64,000 nt of DNA from Kangiella marina (lineage in GTDB: Bacteria; Pseudomonadota; Gammaproteobacteria; Enterobacterales; Kangiellaceae): positions 434,001 through 498,000 of the forward strand of contig NZ_BAABFV010000001.1 in assembly GCF_039541235.1 (NCBI RefSeq). Reading direction: 5' to 3'. Under the pieces are notes generated by a model, which was not told the DNA's origin, did no database searches, and was given only the letters and a program-made list of their open reading frames with translations. Numbering within the stretch: the stretch's first letter is position 1; the number at the start of each line of letters is the position of its first letter. The position numbers and the translations under genes were made by a program. Shown here piece after piece: positions 41,790 through 51,773 of this stretch.

Positions 41790-42374
41790 CTAATTCTTTG
41801 TGACGTCTGTTGAGTTTTGGCTAACCTTCATCGGTGGTTGCCCTGTGATATGCTCTATGACTGGAGAGATCTTCGTCTCCCAAACGCGATCATCGATGAC
41901 GCCGACATACCGGAAACGAACCATTCCGTTTTCGTCTACGACAAATGTCTCTGGAGCACCGTAAACACCTAAATCAATGCCGAACTGTCCGCTTTGATCA
42001 GCAATAATCATAGAATAAGGGTTTCCTTTGTCCTGAATAAACTTAAGGCCATCAATCGTTTTGTCTTTATAATTGACGCCAACGATGGGAACCTCGTACT
42101 GCCTTGAAAACTTCATGAGATATGGGTGTTCAATGTGGCAAGGACCACACCAGGAGCCCCAGACGTTCAGCAGAAACAACTCTTTGGGTAGAGACTCTGA
42201 GGTATAAACCAGTTCTGGGTTTTCCAGTGACGGAAGTTGGAATACCGGAACGGGCTTATCAATCAAATTTGAATTGAGTTTCTTCGGATCTTTATCCAAA
42301 GCAAACCAAAAGAACACCACTAGAATCACAAAGGTGATGATAGGAGCGACTGATAATACAAGTTTCTTATTCAT
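41790..42374 (-). CDS. ccmG: Thiol:disulfide interchange protein CcmG/DsbE
   Basis: A 194-residue thioredoxin-fold protein anchored by an N-terminal helix (LVLSVAPIITFVILVVFFWFA). The active site WGSWCGPCHIEHPYL carries WCGPC, and the family residue pattern GVNYKD and YGAPETFVVDENG is present. It passes reducing power from DsbD to CcmH/apocytochrome in the periplasm. Its start overlaps the ccmF stop by 8 bp. Confidence 0.94.
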   Translation of the reverse strand: MNKKLVLSVAPIITFVILVVFFWFALDKDPKKLNSNLIDKPVPVFQLPSLENPELVYTSESLPKELFLLNVWGSWCGPCHIEHPYLMKFSRQYEVPIVGVNYKDKTIDGLKFIQDKGNPYSMIIADQSGQFGIDLGVYGAPETFVVDENGMVRFRYVGVIDDRVWETKISPVIEHITGQPPMKVSQNSTDVTKN

Positions 42375-44358
42375 TTTCAGACTCTTGAGAATTGTTTTGC
42401 GCTTGCTTTTTCAAACGCTTTTTCTGACGCTTCTTTTGGCGATAACGTTTATCCGAAATTGCCAACAGGCCTCCAAGCGCCATAAAAATCGAGCCCAACC
42501 AAATCCAGCGGACAAAAGGTTTGTAATAAACGCTGATAGCCCAAGCGCCATCATCCAGCGGCTCGCCCATCACAACATACAAATCTCTGAACAGTCCTGC
42601 ATCAATATCAGCTTCAGTCATGACCATTTTAGAAGCGTTATACTTACGTTTTTCTGGACGCAAATCCGTAATTAAATCGCCGTCGGAATAGATACGAAAG
42701 CTACCCGCTGAGGATATGTAGTTTGGTCCAGCGCTATTTTTAAAGTCATAAAACTCTACATCAAGCTCTTCCACCGCGACCGTTTCGCCCAATCGAATCT
42801 TGATATTTTCTTCAATACTAAAGTATGACGTCAGAACAACCCCTAGCACTGTAACTGCAACGCCTAAATGCGCCACTAACATGCCCCAATAACTACGACT
42901 AATTTTTTTCAGCCCTGCAGTAAAGGTTTCGCTTTTAGCGGTTTGCGCCAAAATATACTTCGCACAACCTGCAATCACCCAAAGTCCTAAAGTTGTTCCG
43001 ACAATCGCCATGGGTTCTAAATCGCCCATGACAATAACAATCGCTAAGCCCACAAAAATACTGCTTATCGCCCACAGCCAATACTTGGTTAACAGCGGCT
43101 TAATCGACTCTTGCTTCCAATTGATCTGCTGTCCAATCGGCATCAGTATCAATATTGGAATCATAAAAATTGAGAACATCAAATTAAAGTATGGAGGACC
43201 TACTGATGATTTGTCACCGGTAAATGCTTCTTGAATCAGCGGGTGTAATGTCCCCAACAAGACCATAAAGGTAATCACCGCTAACAACGCATTATTAAAT
43301 AACAAAGCCGTTTCCCTAGAGAACAGCCCGAAGTTGGCTTTAGAGCGGATTTTACTCGATTGAAGCGCGTAAATGAGTAACGAAGCACCAACCACTATCC
43401 CTAAGAACACAAGAATAAAGCGCCCTCTTACCGGATCATTGGCAAAAGAGTGCACAGAAGTTAATACGCCTGAGCGCACTAAGAAAGTTCCAAGCAGGCT
43501 GAGCGAGAAGGTAAGAATCGCCAGCAAGACAGTCCATGACTTAAACACACCACGCTTTTCGGTAGCTGCTAATGAGTGAATCAAAGCGGTACCCGCGAGC
43601 CATGGCATAAAGGACGCATTTTCTACTGGGTCCCAGAACCACCAGCCGCCCCAGCCCAACTCGTAATAGGCCCACCAGCTACCGAGAGCGATGCCCAGCG
43701 ACATAAAGATCCACGCCACGGTTGTCCAAGGGCGACTCCAGCGTGCCCAATGATGATCCAAGTCCCCTTGTAGCAAGCCAGCGATGGCAAAAGCAAAGAC
43801 CACCGAAAAGCCGACATAGCCCATGTAGAGCATCGGCGGATGTACAATCAGCCCAAAATCTTGTAACAACGGATTTAAATCAGCGCCATCAATGGGGATA
43901 AAAGGCAGTGCCCGCTCAAAAGGGTTCGAGGTAAACAAGGTAAAGGCAATAAAGCCAATAGCAATGAAGCCCATAACACCCAAAACACGAGTCACTAAAG
44001 GCTTTGGTAATGATTGACTGAAAATCGCTACCGCCGCCATCCAGCCAGTTAAAATCAATACCCACAGCAGCAACGAACCTTCGTGCGCGCCCCACACGGC
44101 TGAGATACGGTAATAAATCGGTAGCTGAGTATTGGAATGGTTTGCAACGTAAGCGACGGAGAAATCATTGTTGATAAACGATAGCGTCAAGCAAATAAAG
44201 CTGGCTAAGATAAGCACAAAAATGCTTAACGAAGCGCGCTTAGAAAAGCGCATCAAGCCTTCATGTTGCTTGCGCGCCCCTACGAAGGATAAAACACCTA
44301 AAAAGATGGCGTTAACAAACGCCATAATTAATAAAAAGTTACCGAGTTCAGGAATCAA
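42367..44358 (-). CDS. ccmF: Haem lyase subunit CcmF
   Basis: A 663-residue polytopic membrane protein. The WWD haem-handling motif reads WWAYYELGWGGWWFWDPVEN, with histidines in nearby periplasmic loops (VWGAHEGSLLLW, GLIVHPPMLYMGYVG, LHPLIQEAF). The C-terminus is lysine-rich (KKRQKKRLKKQ). CcmF forms the haem ligase complex with CcmH and CcmI, attaching haem from holo-CcmE to apocytochrome c. Confidence 0.96.
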   Translation of the reverse strand: MIPELGNFLLIMAFVNAIFLGVLSFVGARKQHEGLMRFSKRASLSIFVLILASFICLTLSFINNDFSVAYVANHSNTQLPIYYRISAVWGAHEGSLLLWVLILTGWMAAVAIFSQSLPKPLVTRVLGVMGFIAIGFIAFTLFTSNPFERALPFIPIDGADLNPLLQDFGLIVHPPMLYMGYVGFSVVFAFAIAGLLQGDLDHHWARWSRPWTTVAWIFMSLGIALGSWWAYYELGWGGWWFWDPVENASFMPWLAGTALIHSLAATEKRGVFKSWTVLLAILTFSLSLLGTFLVRSGVLTSVHSFANDPVRGRFILVFLGIVVGASLLIYALQSSKIRSKANFGLFSRETALLFNNALLAVITFMVLLGTLHPLIQEAFTGDKSSVGPPYFNLMFSIFMIPILILMPIGQQINWKQESIKPLLTKYWLWAISSIFVGLAIVIVMGDLEPMAIVGTTLGLWVIAGCAKYILAQTAKSETFTAGLKKISRSYWGMLVAHLGVAVTVLGVVLTSYFSIEENIKIRLGETVAVEELDVEFYDFKNSAGPNYISSAGSFRIYSDGDLITDLRPEKRKYNASKMVMTEADIDAGLFRDLYVVMGEPLDDGAWAISVYYKPFVRWIWLGSIFMALGGLLAISDKRYRQKKRQKKRLKKQAQNNSQESENE

Positions 44359-44367
44359 GAGTGCTAC

Positions 44368-44823
44368 CTAATATTCAGTGGATTTTGACTTACCGGGATG
44401 GCCGTACTTTTCCAAAGACTGTTCAATCTCTGGGGGCATGTACTTTTCATCATGTTTGGCTAATACTTTAGTCGCTTTAAAATGTGTCTTGCTGACTAGC
44501 TTACCTTCAGCGATCACGCCCTGTCCTTCTTTAAACAAGTCAGGAAGAATTCCTTCAAAGCTGATGACTAATGAACTTTTATTATCCGTCACAGTAAACT
44601 CAACCTCTAAACCATCTTCTGCGCGCTTCACAGAGTTGTAAGCCACTAAGCCACCGACACGGATAGTTTTATCCAATGGCGCTTTACCTTGGCTGACTTC
44701 CGTTGGCGGGTAAAAGTGATTAATGTTTGAGCTTAGGGCATACAAAATCAGACCTACTGCGCCTGACAGTAATAATAAGCCACCAATAATAGCGATGAGT
44801 TTATTGCGACGATGTGCTTTCAT
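44368..44823 (-). CDS. ccmE: Haem chaperone CcmE
   Basis: A 151-residue protein with one N-terminal membrane helix (LIAIIGGLLLLSGAVGLILYAL) and an OB-fold. The covalent haem-binding motif is VLAKHDEKYMPPE, with the His in HDEKY. It carries haem from the CcmABCD complex to CcmF. It is preceded by ccmD and followed by ccmF 9 bp away. Confidence 0.95.
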   Translation of the reverse strand: MKAHRRNKLIAIIGGLLLLSGAVGLILYALSSNINHFYPPTEVSQGKAPLDKTIRVGGLVAYNSVKRAEDGLEVEFTVTDNKSSLVISFEGILPDLFKEGQGVIAEGKLVSKTHFKATKVLAKHDEKYMPPEIEQSLEKYGHPGKSKSTEY

Positions 44824-44865
44824 GAAACCTACAACTTACTTCTGTAATAAATACTGAAAACTGGA

Positions 44866-45075
44866 TTAGTCAGCTTGTGACACTTTCAGCTTTCGTGCTT
44901 TTTGCTTCTGCGACTCAGGCGCAGAGGCCTCTGCTTGAACTTGCCTTTTAAGCGACTTTAGCATCATGCGAAAGCCGATAAACAAGCCCAACAATACAAC
45001 CAAGCTCATCAAATAGCTCGACCAAACGTAAGCGCCATGCTTACCCATAAAAATAAATTCGTGCCAACTGCTCAT
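44866..45075 (-). CDS. ccmD: Haem exporter accessory protein CcmD
   Basis: A 69-residue protein with one membrane helix (YVWSSYLMSLVVLLGLFIGF) followed by a basic cytoplasmic tail, as in CcmD. The N-terminus WHEFIFMGKHGAYVW is the family motif. It joins CcmC and CcmE in the ABC-type complex that releases holo-CcmE. It overlaps the ccmC stop by 4 bp. Confidence 0.92.
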   Translation of the reverse strand: MSSWHEFIFMGKHGAYVWSSYLMSLVVLLGLFIGFRMMLKSLKRQVQAEASAPESQKQKARKLKVSQAD

Positions 45076-45830
45076 GACTTAACCTCACTACCGCTAGCCC
45101 ACTCCTTGACCCAGCGTGATTTTTGATTGCGCAGAATAATTTCAGCTCGCAAGCGCATAATAACCAATGCCGCAAAGAGCAAATAAATCGCCCCCAGCAT
45201 CAAGAACAATGGCGTTTGGAACGCAGGGTTAAGCGCACCTTTCTCCGTAATCGAGTAACCTTGATGCAGCGTATTCCACCATTTCACCGAAAAATAAATA
45301 ATCGGAATATTGATGACACCAACAATCGCCAAAATCGCACTGGCTTTATCCGCCTTAGAACGGTCAGAAAAGGATGCGTGCAGAGCGATATAGCCCAAAT
45401 AAAGGAACAACAGCAGTAATTCAGACGTCATACGCGCGTCCCACTCCCACCAAGTGCCCCATGTCGGCTTACCCCAAACGGAGCCGGTAAATAAAGCCAA
45501 GAAGGTCATGGCGGCGCCTACTGGCGCAATCGAACGAGTCACGGCAAACGCCATCTTCATTTTCCAAACCAGTCCGACAGTCGCCGCAATCGCCATCGCG
45601 ATATAGCCAATCATGGATAAAGCCGCAGCTGGCACATGCACATACATAATGCGAACGGTATGGCCCTGACCTTGGCGTACCTCGATCGGCGAAGCCCACA
45701 GTGAGTAATACAAGCCGATGGCCAGCAAGATCAAAGTAGACGCCCATATCCATGGAAGCCACTGACCTGTTTTTTGGAATAAATATTTTGGAGAACTTAG
45801 CTGGTGAAACCAGCGCCAAGCGTTTGCCAT
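45072..45830 (-). CDS. ccmC: Haem-handling protein CcmC
   Basis: A 252-residue membrane protein with six predicted helices. The WWD motif reads WGKPTWGTWWEWDARMTSEL, flanked by conserved histidines (MYVHVPAAA and WWNTLHQG). It loads haem onto CcmE. It lies six bp after ccmB in the operon. Confidence 0.95.
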   Translation of the reverse strand: MANAWRWFHQLSSPKYLFQKTGQWLPWIWASTLILLAIGLYYSLWASPIEVRQGQGHTVRIMYVHVPAAALSMIGYIAMAIAATVGLVWKMKMAFAVTRSIAPVGAAMTFLALFTGSVWGKPTWGTWWEWDARMTSELLLLFLYLGYIALHASFSDRSKADKASAILAIVGVINIPIIYFSVKWWNTLHQGYSITEKGALNPAFQTPLFLMLGAIYLLFAALVIMRLRAEIILRNQKSRWVKEWASGSEVKS

Positions 45831-45836
45831 TAAATT

Positions 45837-46508
45837 TTAACCTACTGAAATTTTAAGTGCGCGGCCCGATGCGAAAGGCGCAAATACAACTGCTATTAAC
45901 AAAAAAGCGCCCAAGATGGCGAGTTCGCCATTATAACGCATATTTTCCAAGGATGCTGTAACTGTCGAGGCCCCAAAAATCAAAATCGGCACATACAAAG
46001 GAATGATTAAAATTGACACCAACAGACCGTTACGGCTCGCCGCCAAGGTTAAGCTCATCCCGACCGCACCCAGCAGACACAAGCTTGGCGTGCCTAGGAC
46101 CAAACTCAGCATTAAGACCCAGGTATGCGTCGAGTGCTCAACACCGTGGTTGATCTGCATCAATACACCAAGAAGCGGCGACAGAACCACCAACGGCAAT
46201 CCCGTCAGTAGCCAGTGCGCTAATATTTTGCTGATAGCCACCGATGTCGGCGAACTCATGAGTAGCAATTGCTCTAACGAGCCGTCTTGATAATCGCTAC
46301 GATAAAACTGCTCCAGCGATAGCAGCATTGATAACAACGCCGCTACCCAAATAACGCCTGGCGCAAGCTTCTGTAGCACCGCAGCCTCAGGGCTCACGGC
46401 GAAAGGAAATAAGCTCACCACAATCATGAAAAACAGTAACGGAATCGCTAAACCCATCCAGTTTCGGCGCGCGACTTTAAGTTCACGTTGTAATAGGGTC
46501 AGAATCAT
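45837..46508 (-). CDS. ccmB: Haem exporter membrane subunit CcmB
   Basis: A 223-residue permease with six hydrophobic helices, starting MILTLLQRELKVARRNW. The motif LEQFYRSDYQDGSLEQLLL is characteristic of CcmB. With CcmA and CcmC/D it forms the ABC complex that drives release of holo-CcmE. Its start overlaps the ccmA stop by 4 bp. Confidence 0.94.
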   Translation of the reverse strand: MILTLLQRELKVARRNWMGLAIPLLFFMIVVSLFPFAVSPEAAVLQKLAPGVIWVAALLSMLLSLEQFYRSDYQDGSLEQLLLMSSPTSVAISKILAHWLLTGLPLVVLSPLLGVLMQINHGVEHSTHTWVLMLSLVLGTPSLCLLGAVGMSLTLAASRNGLLVSILIIPLYVPILIFGASTVTASLENMRYNGELAILGAFLLIAVVFAPFASGRALKISVG

Positions 46509-47167
46509 TCGTGTTCTACCCCAACTTTTTGATCGACGGGTAACTCGTCGATGTGATGATGTGACGTAAAGAGCACTACACCACCAGTATTTTTAAACTC
46601 TAGGGTTTTAGCCGCCAACCAGCCACGTGTTTTGTGATCTAAATTGACGAAAGGCTCGTCGAGAATCCAAATTTTCGCTGGCTCTAGCATTAAACGCGCC
46701 AGCGCAACTTTGTGTTGCTGTCCCGCTGATAACTCCGCAAACATGCGATTTTCAAGACCACCGATACCTAACTCCAATAGCACATCAGAAATCTGTTTAG
46801 CGAGATCTTGCTTCGAGATAGCCCCTTTTAAGCGCAAATTAGCGTAAAAGCTTAAATTTTCAGCAATGGTTAGCTCGTTTTTCATCGACAAGCTGTGTGC
46901 TAAGAAAATCAGGTCTTGGAAATAATCAGAATCAGGATGGTTTACTGGCTTTTGGCTCCAATAGACTGTGCCATGATCAGGCTGTAACAAACCCGCCAAG
47001 CACCGCATCAGGCTGGTTTTGCCCGCGCCATTTTCGCCATAAAGATAAGTAATTGTTGATGGCGCTAGATGCAAGTCAGCATCTTCTAGAAGAATCTGCT
47101 CAGATCGAGAAACCGTTAGCTCATGGGCATAAAGTCCATCGAATTGTATGTCTTGAGATTGAGACAT
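46505..47167 (-). CDS. ccmA: Haem exporter ATPase CcmA
   Basis: A 220-residue ABC ATPase. Walker A is GENGAGKT, the signature LSAGQQHK and Walker B IWILDEPFVNLD, with a switch histidine in FTSHH. It energises the CcmABCD step of cytochrome c maturation. It is the first gene of the nine-gene ccm operon. A sigma-70 promoter with an overlapping inverted repeat lies 37-65 bp upstream of the start. Confidence 0.95.
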   Translation of the reverse strand: MSQSQDIQFDGLYAHELTVSRSEQILLEDADLHLAPSTITYLYGENGAGKTSLMRCLAGLLQPDHGTVYWSQKPVNHPDSDYFQDLIFLAHSLSMKNELTIAENLSFYANLRLKGAISKQDLAKQISDVLLELGIGGLENRMFAELSAGQQHKVALARLMLEPAKIWILDEPFVNLDHKTRGWLAAKTLEFKNTGGVVLFTSHHHIDELPVDQKVGVEHE

Positions 47168-47203
47168 TTGAGCTAAGGCTTGGCATAAGTTGCTTTGCCC
47201 TGA

Positions 47204-47232
47204 ATTATAGAGGAGTTAGCCCCTTATGCCAA
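47204..47232 (-). promoter_or_regulatory. Sigma-70 promoter of the ccm operon with overlapping inverted repeat
   Basis: On the minus strand, TTGGCA and a perfect TATAAT are separated by exactly 17 bp, pointing at ccmA. The inverted repeat TTGGCATAAG (arms 47180-47189 and 47223-47232) begins in the -35 box and has its other arm just beyond the start point. A dimeric repressor binding there could block transcription, or the leader could fold. Confidence 0.72.
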
Positions 47233-47262
47233 TGATTTTACGTAGATTTACCTAAGCTGAGC

Positions 47263-48339
47263 TTATGCTAATTCTTTTAAGACAGCGTCGCCCATCTCAG
47301 TGGTCGAAACCAAGGTATCGCCTTCCGTATGAATATCGCCCGTGCGGTAGCCTTGATCCAATACCTTAGAAACGGCTTGATCAATTTTGTCTGCCAAGGC
47401 GCCTTCGCCAAAGCTGTGGCGTAGTAACATAGAAACCGAGAGAATCGTCGCCAATGGATTGGCTTTGTTTTGACCCGCAATATCAGGCGCTGAACCGTGA
47501 ATCGGCTCGTACATGCCTTTACCGTTCGCATCTAGGCTTGCAGACGGCAACATACCGATTGAGCCCGTTAGCATCGCCGCACAATCCGACAGAATATCGC
47601 CGAACATATTGCCCGTTACCATAACGTCGAACTGCTTAGGCGCACGCACTAGCTGCATCGCAGCGTTATCAACATACATATGTGTCAGCTCAACTTTTGG
47701 GTATTCTTTGCCCACACGCTCCATCACTTCACGCCACAGTTCTGTCGCTTCAAGTACATTCGCCTTGTCCACTGAACAAACACGCTTATCACGCAACATC
47801 GCCGCCTTGAAAGCCACGTGAGCAATGCGCTCAACTTCGCTCTCAGAGTAAACGTACGTATTAAAGCCTTGGCGCTCACCATTCTCCAGCGTACGAATTC
47901 CACGCGGTTGACCAAAGTAAATACCACCCGTTAACTCACGAACGATTAACACGTCCAAATCTGCCACTAGCTCAGGTTTCAAGCTTGAAGCATCAGCAAG
48001 TTGCTTATACAAAATCGCCGGACGCAAGTTACCAAACAACTCCAGCTCAGAACGTAATTTCAACAACGCCTTTTCCGGACGCACCGAAATATCGTACTGC
48101 TCCCACTTAGGGCCGCCCACAGCGCCCAACAAAATAGCGTCAGCCTCTTTCGCTTGAGTTAGTACTTCGTCTGTCAATGGCGTTTCGTGCGCATCATACG
48201 AAGAACCACCTACCAACGCAGACTCATAAGTCACGTCCAAACCATGATTTTCAATCAACGCATCCAACACACGCGTCGCTTGCCCTACAATCTCAGGGCC
48301 AATACCGTCACCCGGTAGTACCAATACTTTTTTAGTCAT
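47263..48339 (-). CDS. leuB: 3-isopropylmalate dehydrogenase LeuB
   Basis: A 358-residue beta-decarboxylating dehydrogenase. The ATG at 48339 (AGGA upstream) gives [20 protein letters not shown]; the 14-residue upstream extension is not conserved. Motifs include [28 protein letters not shown], and [20 protein letters not shown]; the NAD-binding loop is [20 protein letters not shown]. It makes 4-methyl-2-oxopentanoate in leucine synthesis. It follows leuD after 276 bp of structured repeat. Confidence 0.95.
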   Translation of the reverse strand: MTKKVLVLPGDGIGPEIVGQATRVLDALIENHGLDVTYESALVGGSSYDAHETPLTDEVLTQAKEADAILLGAVGGPKWEQYDISVRPEKALLKLRSELELFGNLRPAILYKQLADASSLKPELVADLDVLIVRELTGGIYFGQPRGIRTLENGERQGFNTYVYSESEVERIAHVAFKAAMLRDKRVCSVDKANVLEATELWREVMERVGKEYPKVELTHMYVDNAAMQLVRAPKQFDVMVTGNMFGDILSDCAAMLTGSIGMLPSASLDANGKGMYEPIHGSAPDIAGQNKANPLATILSVSMLLRHSFGEGALADKIDQAVSKVLDQGYRTGDIHTEGDTLVSTTEMGDAVLKELA

Positions 48340-48408
48340 ATTAAATCCTAATAAATTGTTCTGTTTCAAATCCTGTAGCACAGGGTTTCAAGAAACTATT
48401 CTCCCCGT

Positions 48409-48607
48409 AATATTGAGCTAAAAGACTCGCAAGTCATAGCAATTCAAAACAGGACGTTTTGAATAGTGACATACGGGCCATGGATGGAACGTATGTCACG
48501 GTGCGTTAAGTGACTTGAGAGTCTTTTTGGGAGTCATTCTTTGAATGACCTCAATATTGGGGTGGCCTTCTTTTGGTTCCTTTTCTTGGCCACGCAAGAA
48601 AAGGAAC
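48409..48607 (+). repeat. Structured intergenic element, copy 2
   Basis: The layout is: outer stem AATATTGAG (48409-48417) with CTCAATATT (48550-48558); a 16-bp stem with one mismatch (48421-48436 with 48511-48526); hairpin ATTCAAAAC-AGGAC-GTTTTGAAT; a 10-bp hairpin GTGACATACG with CGTATGTCAC around a CCATGGATGG-containing loop; GGTGCGTTAAG; hairpin GTCATTC-TTT-GAATGAC; a GGGGTGG spacer; a 13-bp hairpin GTTCCTTTTCTTG with CAAGAAAAGGAAC (48576-48607). It lies in the leuD-leuB gap. Confidence 0.8.
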
Positions 48608-48615
48608 AAATACCA

Positions 48616-49257
48616 TTAACTATTAAATAACCAAGGCGCACGCTTAGCGCGCTCCTTCTCATACGCCGTTATGGCATCTTCTTGCTGCAACGTAATACCA
48701 ATATCGTCCAAGCCATTGTACAAGCTGTGTTTACGATCTGATTCGACATCAAAACTAATCACATCACCGCTTGGCATGGTAATCGTTTGCTTATCAAGGT
48801 CGATATCAAGCTTAAAACCTTCGTTAGCTTCGGTTTGCTCAAACAAGGTATCCATGGTTGCGTGATCAAGTACGATCGGCAAGATACCGTTCTTAAAGCA
48901 GTTATTGAAGAAAATATCGGCATAACTCGGTGCGATGACCGCTTTGATGCCATAGTCTTCTAGCGCCCATGGAGCGTGCTCACGACTTGAACCACAGCCG
49001 AAGTTTTCGCGTGCTAACAAGATCGAAGCCCCTTGATAGCGCTCTTTATTCATCACGAAGTCAGGGTTTAGTGGACGCTTTGAATTGTCCATACCCGGCT
49101 CACCGTGATCTAAATATCGCCACTCATCAAATAAGTTCGGGCCGAAGCCGGTTCGCTTAATCGACTTCAAAAATTGCTTAGGAATAATCGCATCCGTATC
49201 AACGTTTGAACGATCTAAAGGCACGACTAAACCTGTATGTTGCGTAAAGGCTTCCAT
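48616..49257 (-). CDS. leuD: 3-isopropylmalate dehydratase small subunit LeuD
   Basis: A 213-residue small subunit. Motifs [22 protein letters not shown] and [16 protein letters not shown] are those of the swivel domain. With LeuC it isomerises 2- to 3-isopropylmalate. The ATG overlaps the leuC stop (TAATG), so the two subunits are coupled. Confidence 0.95.
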   Translation of the reverse strand: MEAFTQHTGLVVPLDRSNVDTDAIIPKQFLKSIKRTGFGPNLFDEWRYLDHGEPGMDNSKRPLNPDFVMNKERYQGASILLARENFGCGSSREHAPWALEDYGIKAVIAPSYADIFFNNCFKNGILPIVLDHATMDTLFEQTEANEGFKLDIDLDKQTITMPSGDVISFDVESDRKHSLYNGLDDIGITLQQEDAITAYEKERAKRAPWLFNS

Positions 49258-50714
49258 TAGTGCACCTCCGATGCTTTTGCTAATTCTGTATCGAGTTCCA
49301 ATTCACGCACGTCAACAAAGTGACCATGAACTGCTGCTGCCGCTGCCATTGCTGGGCTGACGAGGTGAGTACGTCCGCCTTGGCCTTGACGACCTTCAAA
49401 GTTACGGTTTGAGGTCGATGCGCAGTGCTCGCCTGATTCTAAACGGTCAGCGTTCATCGCAAGACACATCGAACAACCCGGCTCACGCCACTCGAAACCC
49501 GCTTCAGTGAAAATGGTGTGCAAACCTTCAGCTTCTGCTTGCTCTTTAACTAAGCCAGAACCTGGTACCACCATCGCCTGTTTAATGCTTGGTGAGACCT
49601 TACGACCTTTTGCTACCGCAGCCGCTTCACGCAAATCTTCGATTCGTGCGTTAGTACAAGAACCAATAAAGACTTTATCCAGCGGAATCGACGTAATTGG
49701 CGTGTCCGCTTTTAAATCCATGTACTGAAGTGCGCGCTCAATACCCTCTTTTTTTACAGGGTTTGATTCTTTTTCAGGGTTTGGGATATTGCCATTCACA
49801 GGCTTCACCATTTCTGGTGAAGTACCCCAAGTCACTTGAGGAATAATATCTTCGGCTTTCAATTCAACCACACGGTCAAACTCAGCGTCAGCATCACTGT
49901 GCAAGTCTTTCCATGCTTCTACCGCCATGTCCCACTGCTCGCCTTTTGGCGCAAAAGGACGTCCTTTTACATACTCAATCGTCTTTTCATCCACAGCGAC
50001 CAAGCCAACGCGTGCGCCCGCTTCGATTGCCATGTTACAAATCGTCATGCGACCTTCCATCGATAAGCTTTCGATCGCCGAGCCAGCAAATTCGATCGCA
50101 TGGCCATTACCGCCAGCCGTTCCGATTTCACCGATAACGGCGAGAACCACGTCTTTCGCAGTCACGCCTGTTCCCAGCTCGCCATCGACACGAACCAGCA
50201 TGTTCTTCATCTTCTTCTGACGTAAACACTGAGTCGCTAAAACATGCTCTACTTCTGAGGTGCCCACACCAAACGCCATTGCGCCAAAAGCACCGTGCGT
50301 GGCTGTGTGTGAATCACCACAGACCATGGTTAAACCTGGAAGCGTGTAACCCTGCTCGGGGCCAACAATATGCACAATACCTTGACGGATATCGTCCATC
50401 TTAAATTCTGTCACGCCGTAACTGTCACAGTTATCGTCCAACGTCTGAACCTGAATACGCGACACAGGATCTTCAATGCCATTCGTACGGTCGGTTGTCG
50501 GTACGTTATGATCCGGCGTCGCTAAGTTTGACTCTAGACGGCGCGGTTTACGACCAGCAATGCGCAGACCTTCAAATGCTTGCGGTGACGTTACTTCATG
50601 TAATAATTGACGATCGATATAGATCAAGGCTGATCCATCATCGTTTTCTGCGACAAGATGGTCTTCCCAAAGCTTGTCGTACAATGTTTTGCCAGATTGG
50701 GTTTTTCCAGTCAT
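49257..50714 (-). CDS. leuC: 3-isopropylmalate dehydratase large subunit LeuC
   Basis: A 485-residue aconitase-family subunit from the ATG at 50714 ([20 protein letters not shown]); the frame upstream of this lacks conservation. Cluster cysteines are in [12 protein letters not shown] and GCSMCLAMN, and the [22 protein letters not shown] motif is intact. The operon order is leuC-leuD-leuB, and leuA is not present here. Confidence 0.95.
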   Translation of the reverse strand: MTGKTQSGKTLYDKLWEDHLVAENDDGSALIYIDRQLLHEVTSPQAFEGLRIAGRKPRRLESNLATPDHNVPTTDRTNGIEDPVSRIQVQTLDDNCDSYGVTEFKMDDIRQGIVHIVGPEQGYTLPGLTMVCGDSHTATHGAFGAMAFGVGTSEVEHVLATQCLRQKKMKNMLVRVDGELGTGVTAKDVVLAVIGEIGTAGGNGHAIEFAGSAIESLSMEGRMTICNMAIEAGARVGLVAVDEKTIEYVKGRPFAPKGEQWDMAVEAWKDLHSDADAEFDRVVELKAEDIIPQVTWGTSPEMVKPVNGNIPNPEKESNPVKKEGIERALQYMDLKADTPITSIPLDKVFIGSCTNARIEDLREAAAVAKGRKVSPSIKQAMVVPGSGLVKEQAEAEGLHTIFTEAGFEWREPGCSMCLAMNADRLESGEHCASTSNRNFEGRQGQGGRTHLVSPAMAAAAAVHGHFVDVRELELDTELAKASEVH

Positions 50715-50869
50715 TAACTGTGCCTCATTTGGTCTCTTCACATAATTAAAATAGCTACAAATTCGTAGCAAACTGGAACAAGTGTAGACCTTCTTGTAGA
50801 ATAACTCCAATTCATTATTTTTATAAAACCCATAACCATAAGGAATAGCTCACTGCCATTGGTTACAGT

Positions 50870-51733
50870 ATGGATATCGATCTTCTTAAAACCTTCTTGA
50901 CGGTTGCTCGTCTGAAGTCCTTTACCTTGGCGGCTAAAGAGCTGCAACTGACACAACCTGCGTTAAGTAAGCGCGTCAAACGCCTCGAGAATATGGTTGA
51001 TAACCAGCTATTCGATCGCGTGGGTAATCACGTTGTGGTCACAGAAGCAGGCCAACTTTTACAGCAGCAGGCTCCACAAATTATTAGTGACATAGAAGAT
51101 ACTGTGCAGCACATTCGTGATTTGAGCGGTAAAGTCAGTGGTGAATTGCATATCGGTACCAGTCACTATATTGGTTTGCATCTACTCCCAAACTACCTTG
51201 AACAATATGTTGATACTTTTCAGCAAGTCGACGTCAATATTGAGTTTATTGACTCTGAGCTGGCCTACGAGCGTGTACTCAGTGGCGACCTAGAAATGGC
51301 CCTACTGACCTTCCCACAGCAAAAAGACCCAAGGCTGGCGCACGAACTTATATGGAGAGAGCAGTTAGCGATAGTGTGTCACCAAGATTATGACTTGGCT
51401 CAACAACACGATCCCCTGAAACATCTTCAAGACTACCCCTGTATTTTGCCTCCGGCCCACACTTTTCCGCGAGAGCTGTTCGAAGTACAGTTAGAAAACG
51501 CAGGCGTGACGCTCGGTAAAGTTAAAACAGCCAACTATTTAGAAGTGATAGCCAAACTGGTTGCCTGTAAAATGGGCTGGACATTATTACCAACCCGTTT
51601 ACTCAGTCCTCCCCTGAAAAGCCTATCCTCAAAACAACTTTTATCAGCACGCGATATGGGGATCATCTACCGCACCAACAAAACCCTTTCCAATGCATCC
51701 CAAGAGCTGGTTAAATTATTAAAAGCGGTATAA
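50870..51733 (+). CDS. LysR-family regulator divergent from leuC
   Basis: A 287-residue LysR protein. The N-terminal helix-turn-helix reads SFTLAAKELQLTQPALSKRVKRLE, and an effector-binding domain follows (GELHIGTSHYIGLHLLPNYL). The start ATG is 155 bp from the divergent leuC start. Control of the leu operon is likely from position, as for other divergent LysR genes, but the effector is unknown. A TAACCA/TGGTTA pair at 50833-50865 lies in its own leader and is only a weak candidate site. Confidence 0.85.
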   Translation: MDIDLLKTFLTVARLKSFTLAAKELQLTQPALSKRVKRLENMVDNQLFDRVGNHVVVTEAGQLLQQQAPQIISDIEDTVQHIRDLSGKVSGELHIGTSHYIGLHLLPNYLEQYVDTFQQVDVNIEFIDSELAYERVLSGDLEMALLTFPQQKDPRLAHELIWREQLAIVCHQDYDLAQQHDPLKHLQDYPCILPPAHTFPRELFEVQLENAGVTLGKVKTANYLEVIAKLVACKMGWTLLPTRLLSPPLKSLSSKQLLSARDMGIIYRTNKTLSNASQELVKLLKAV

Positions 51734-51773
51734 TCCAAAACAGAATTGAGACAAAAAGTTACTAGGAGACCCC

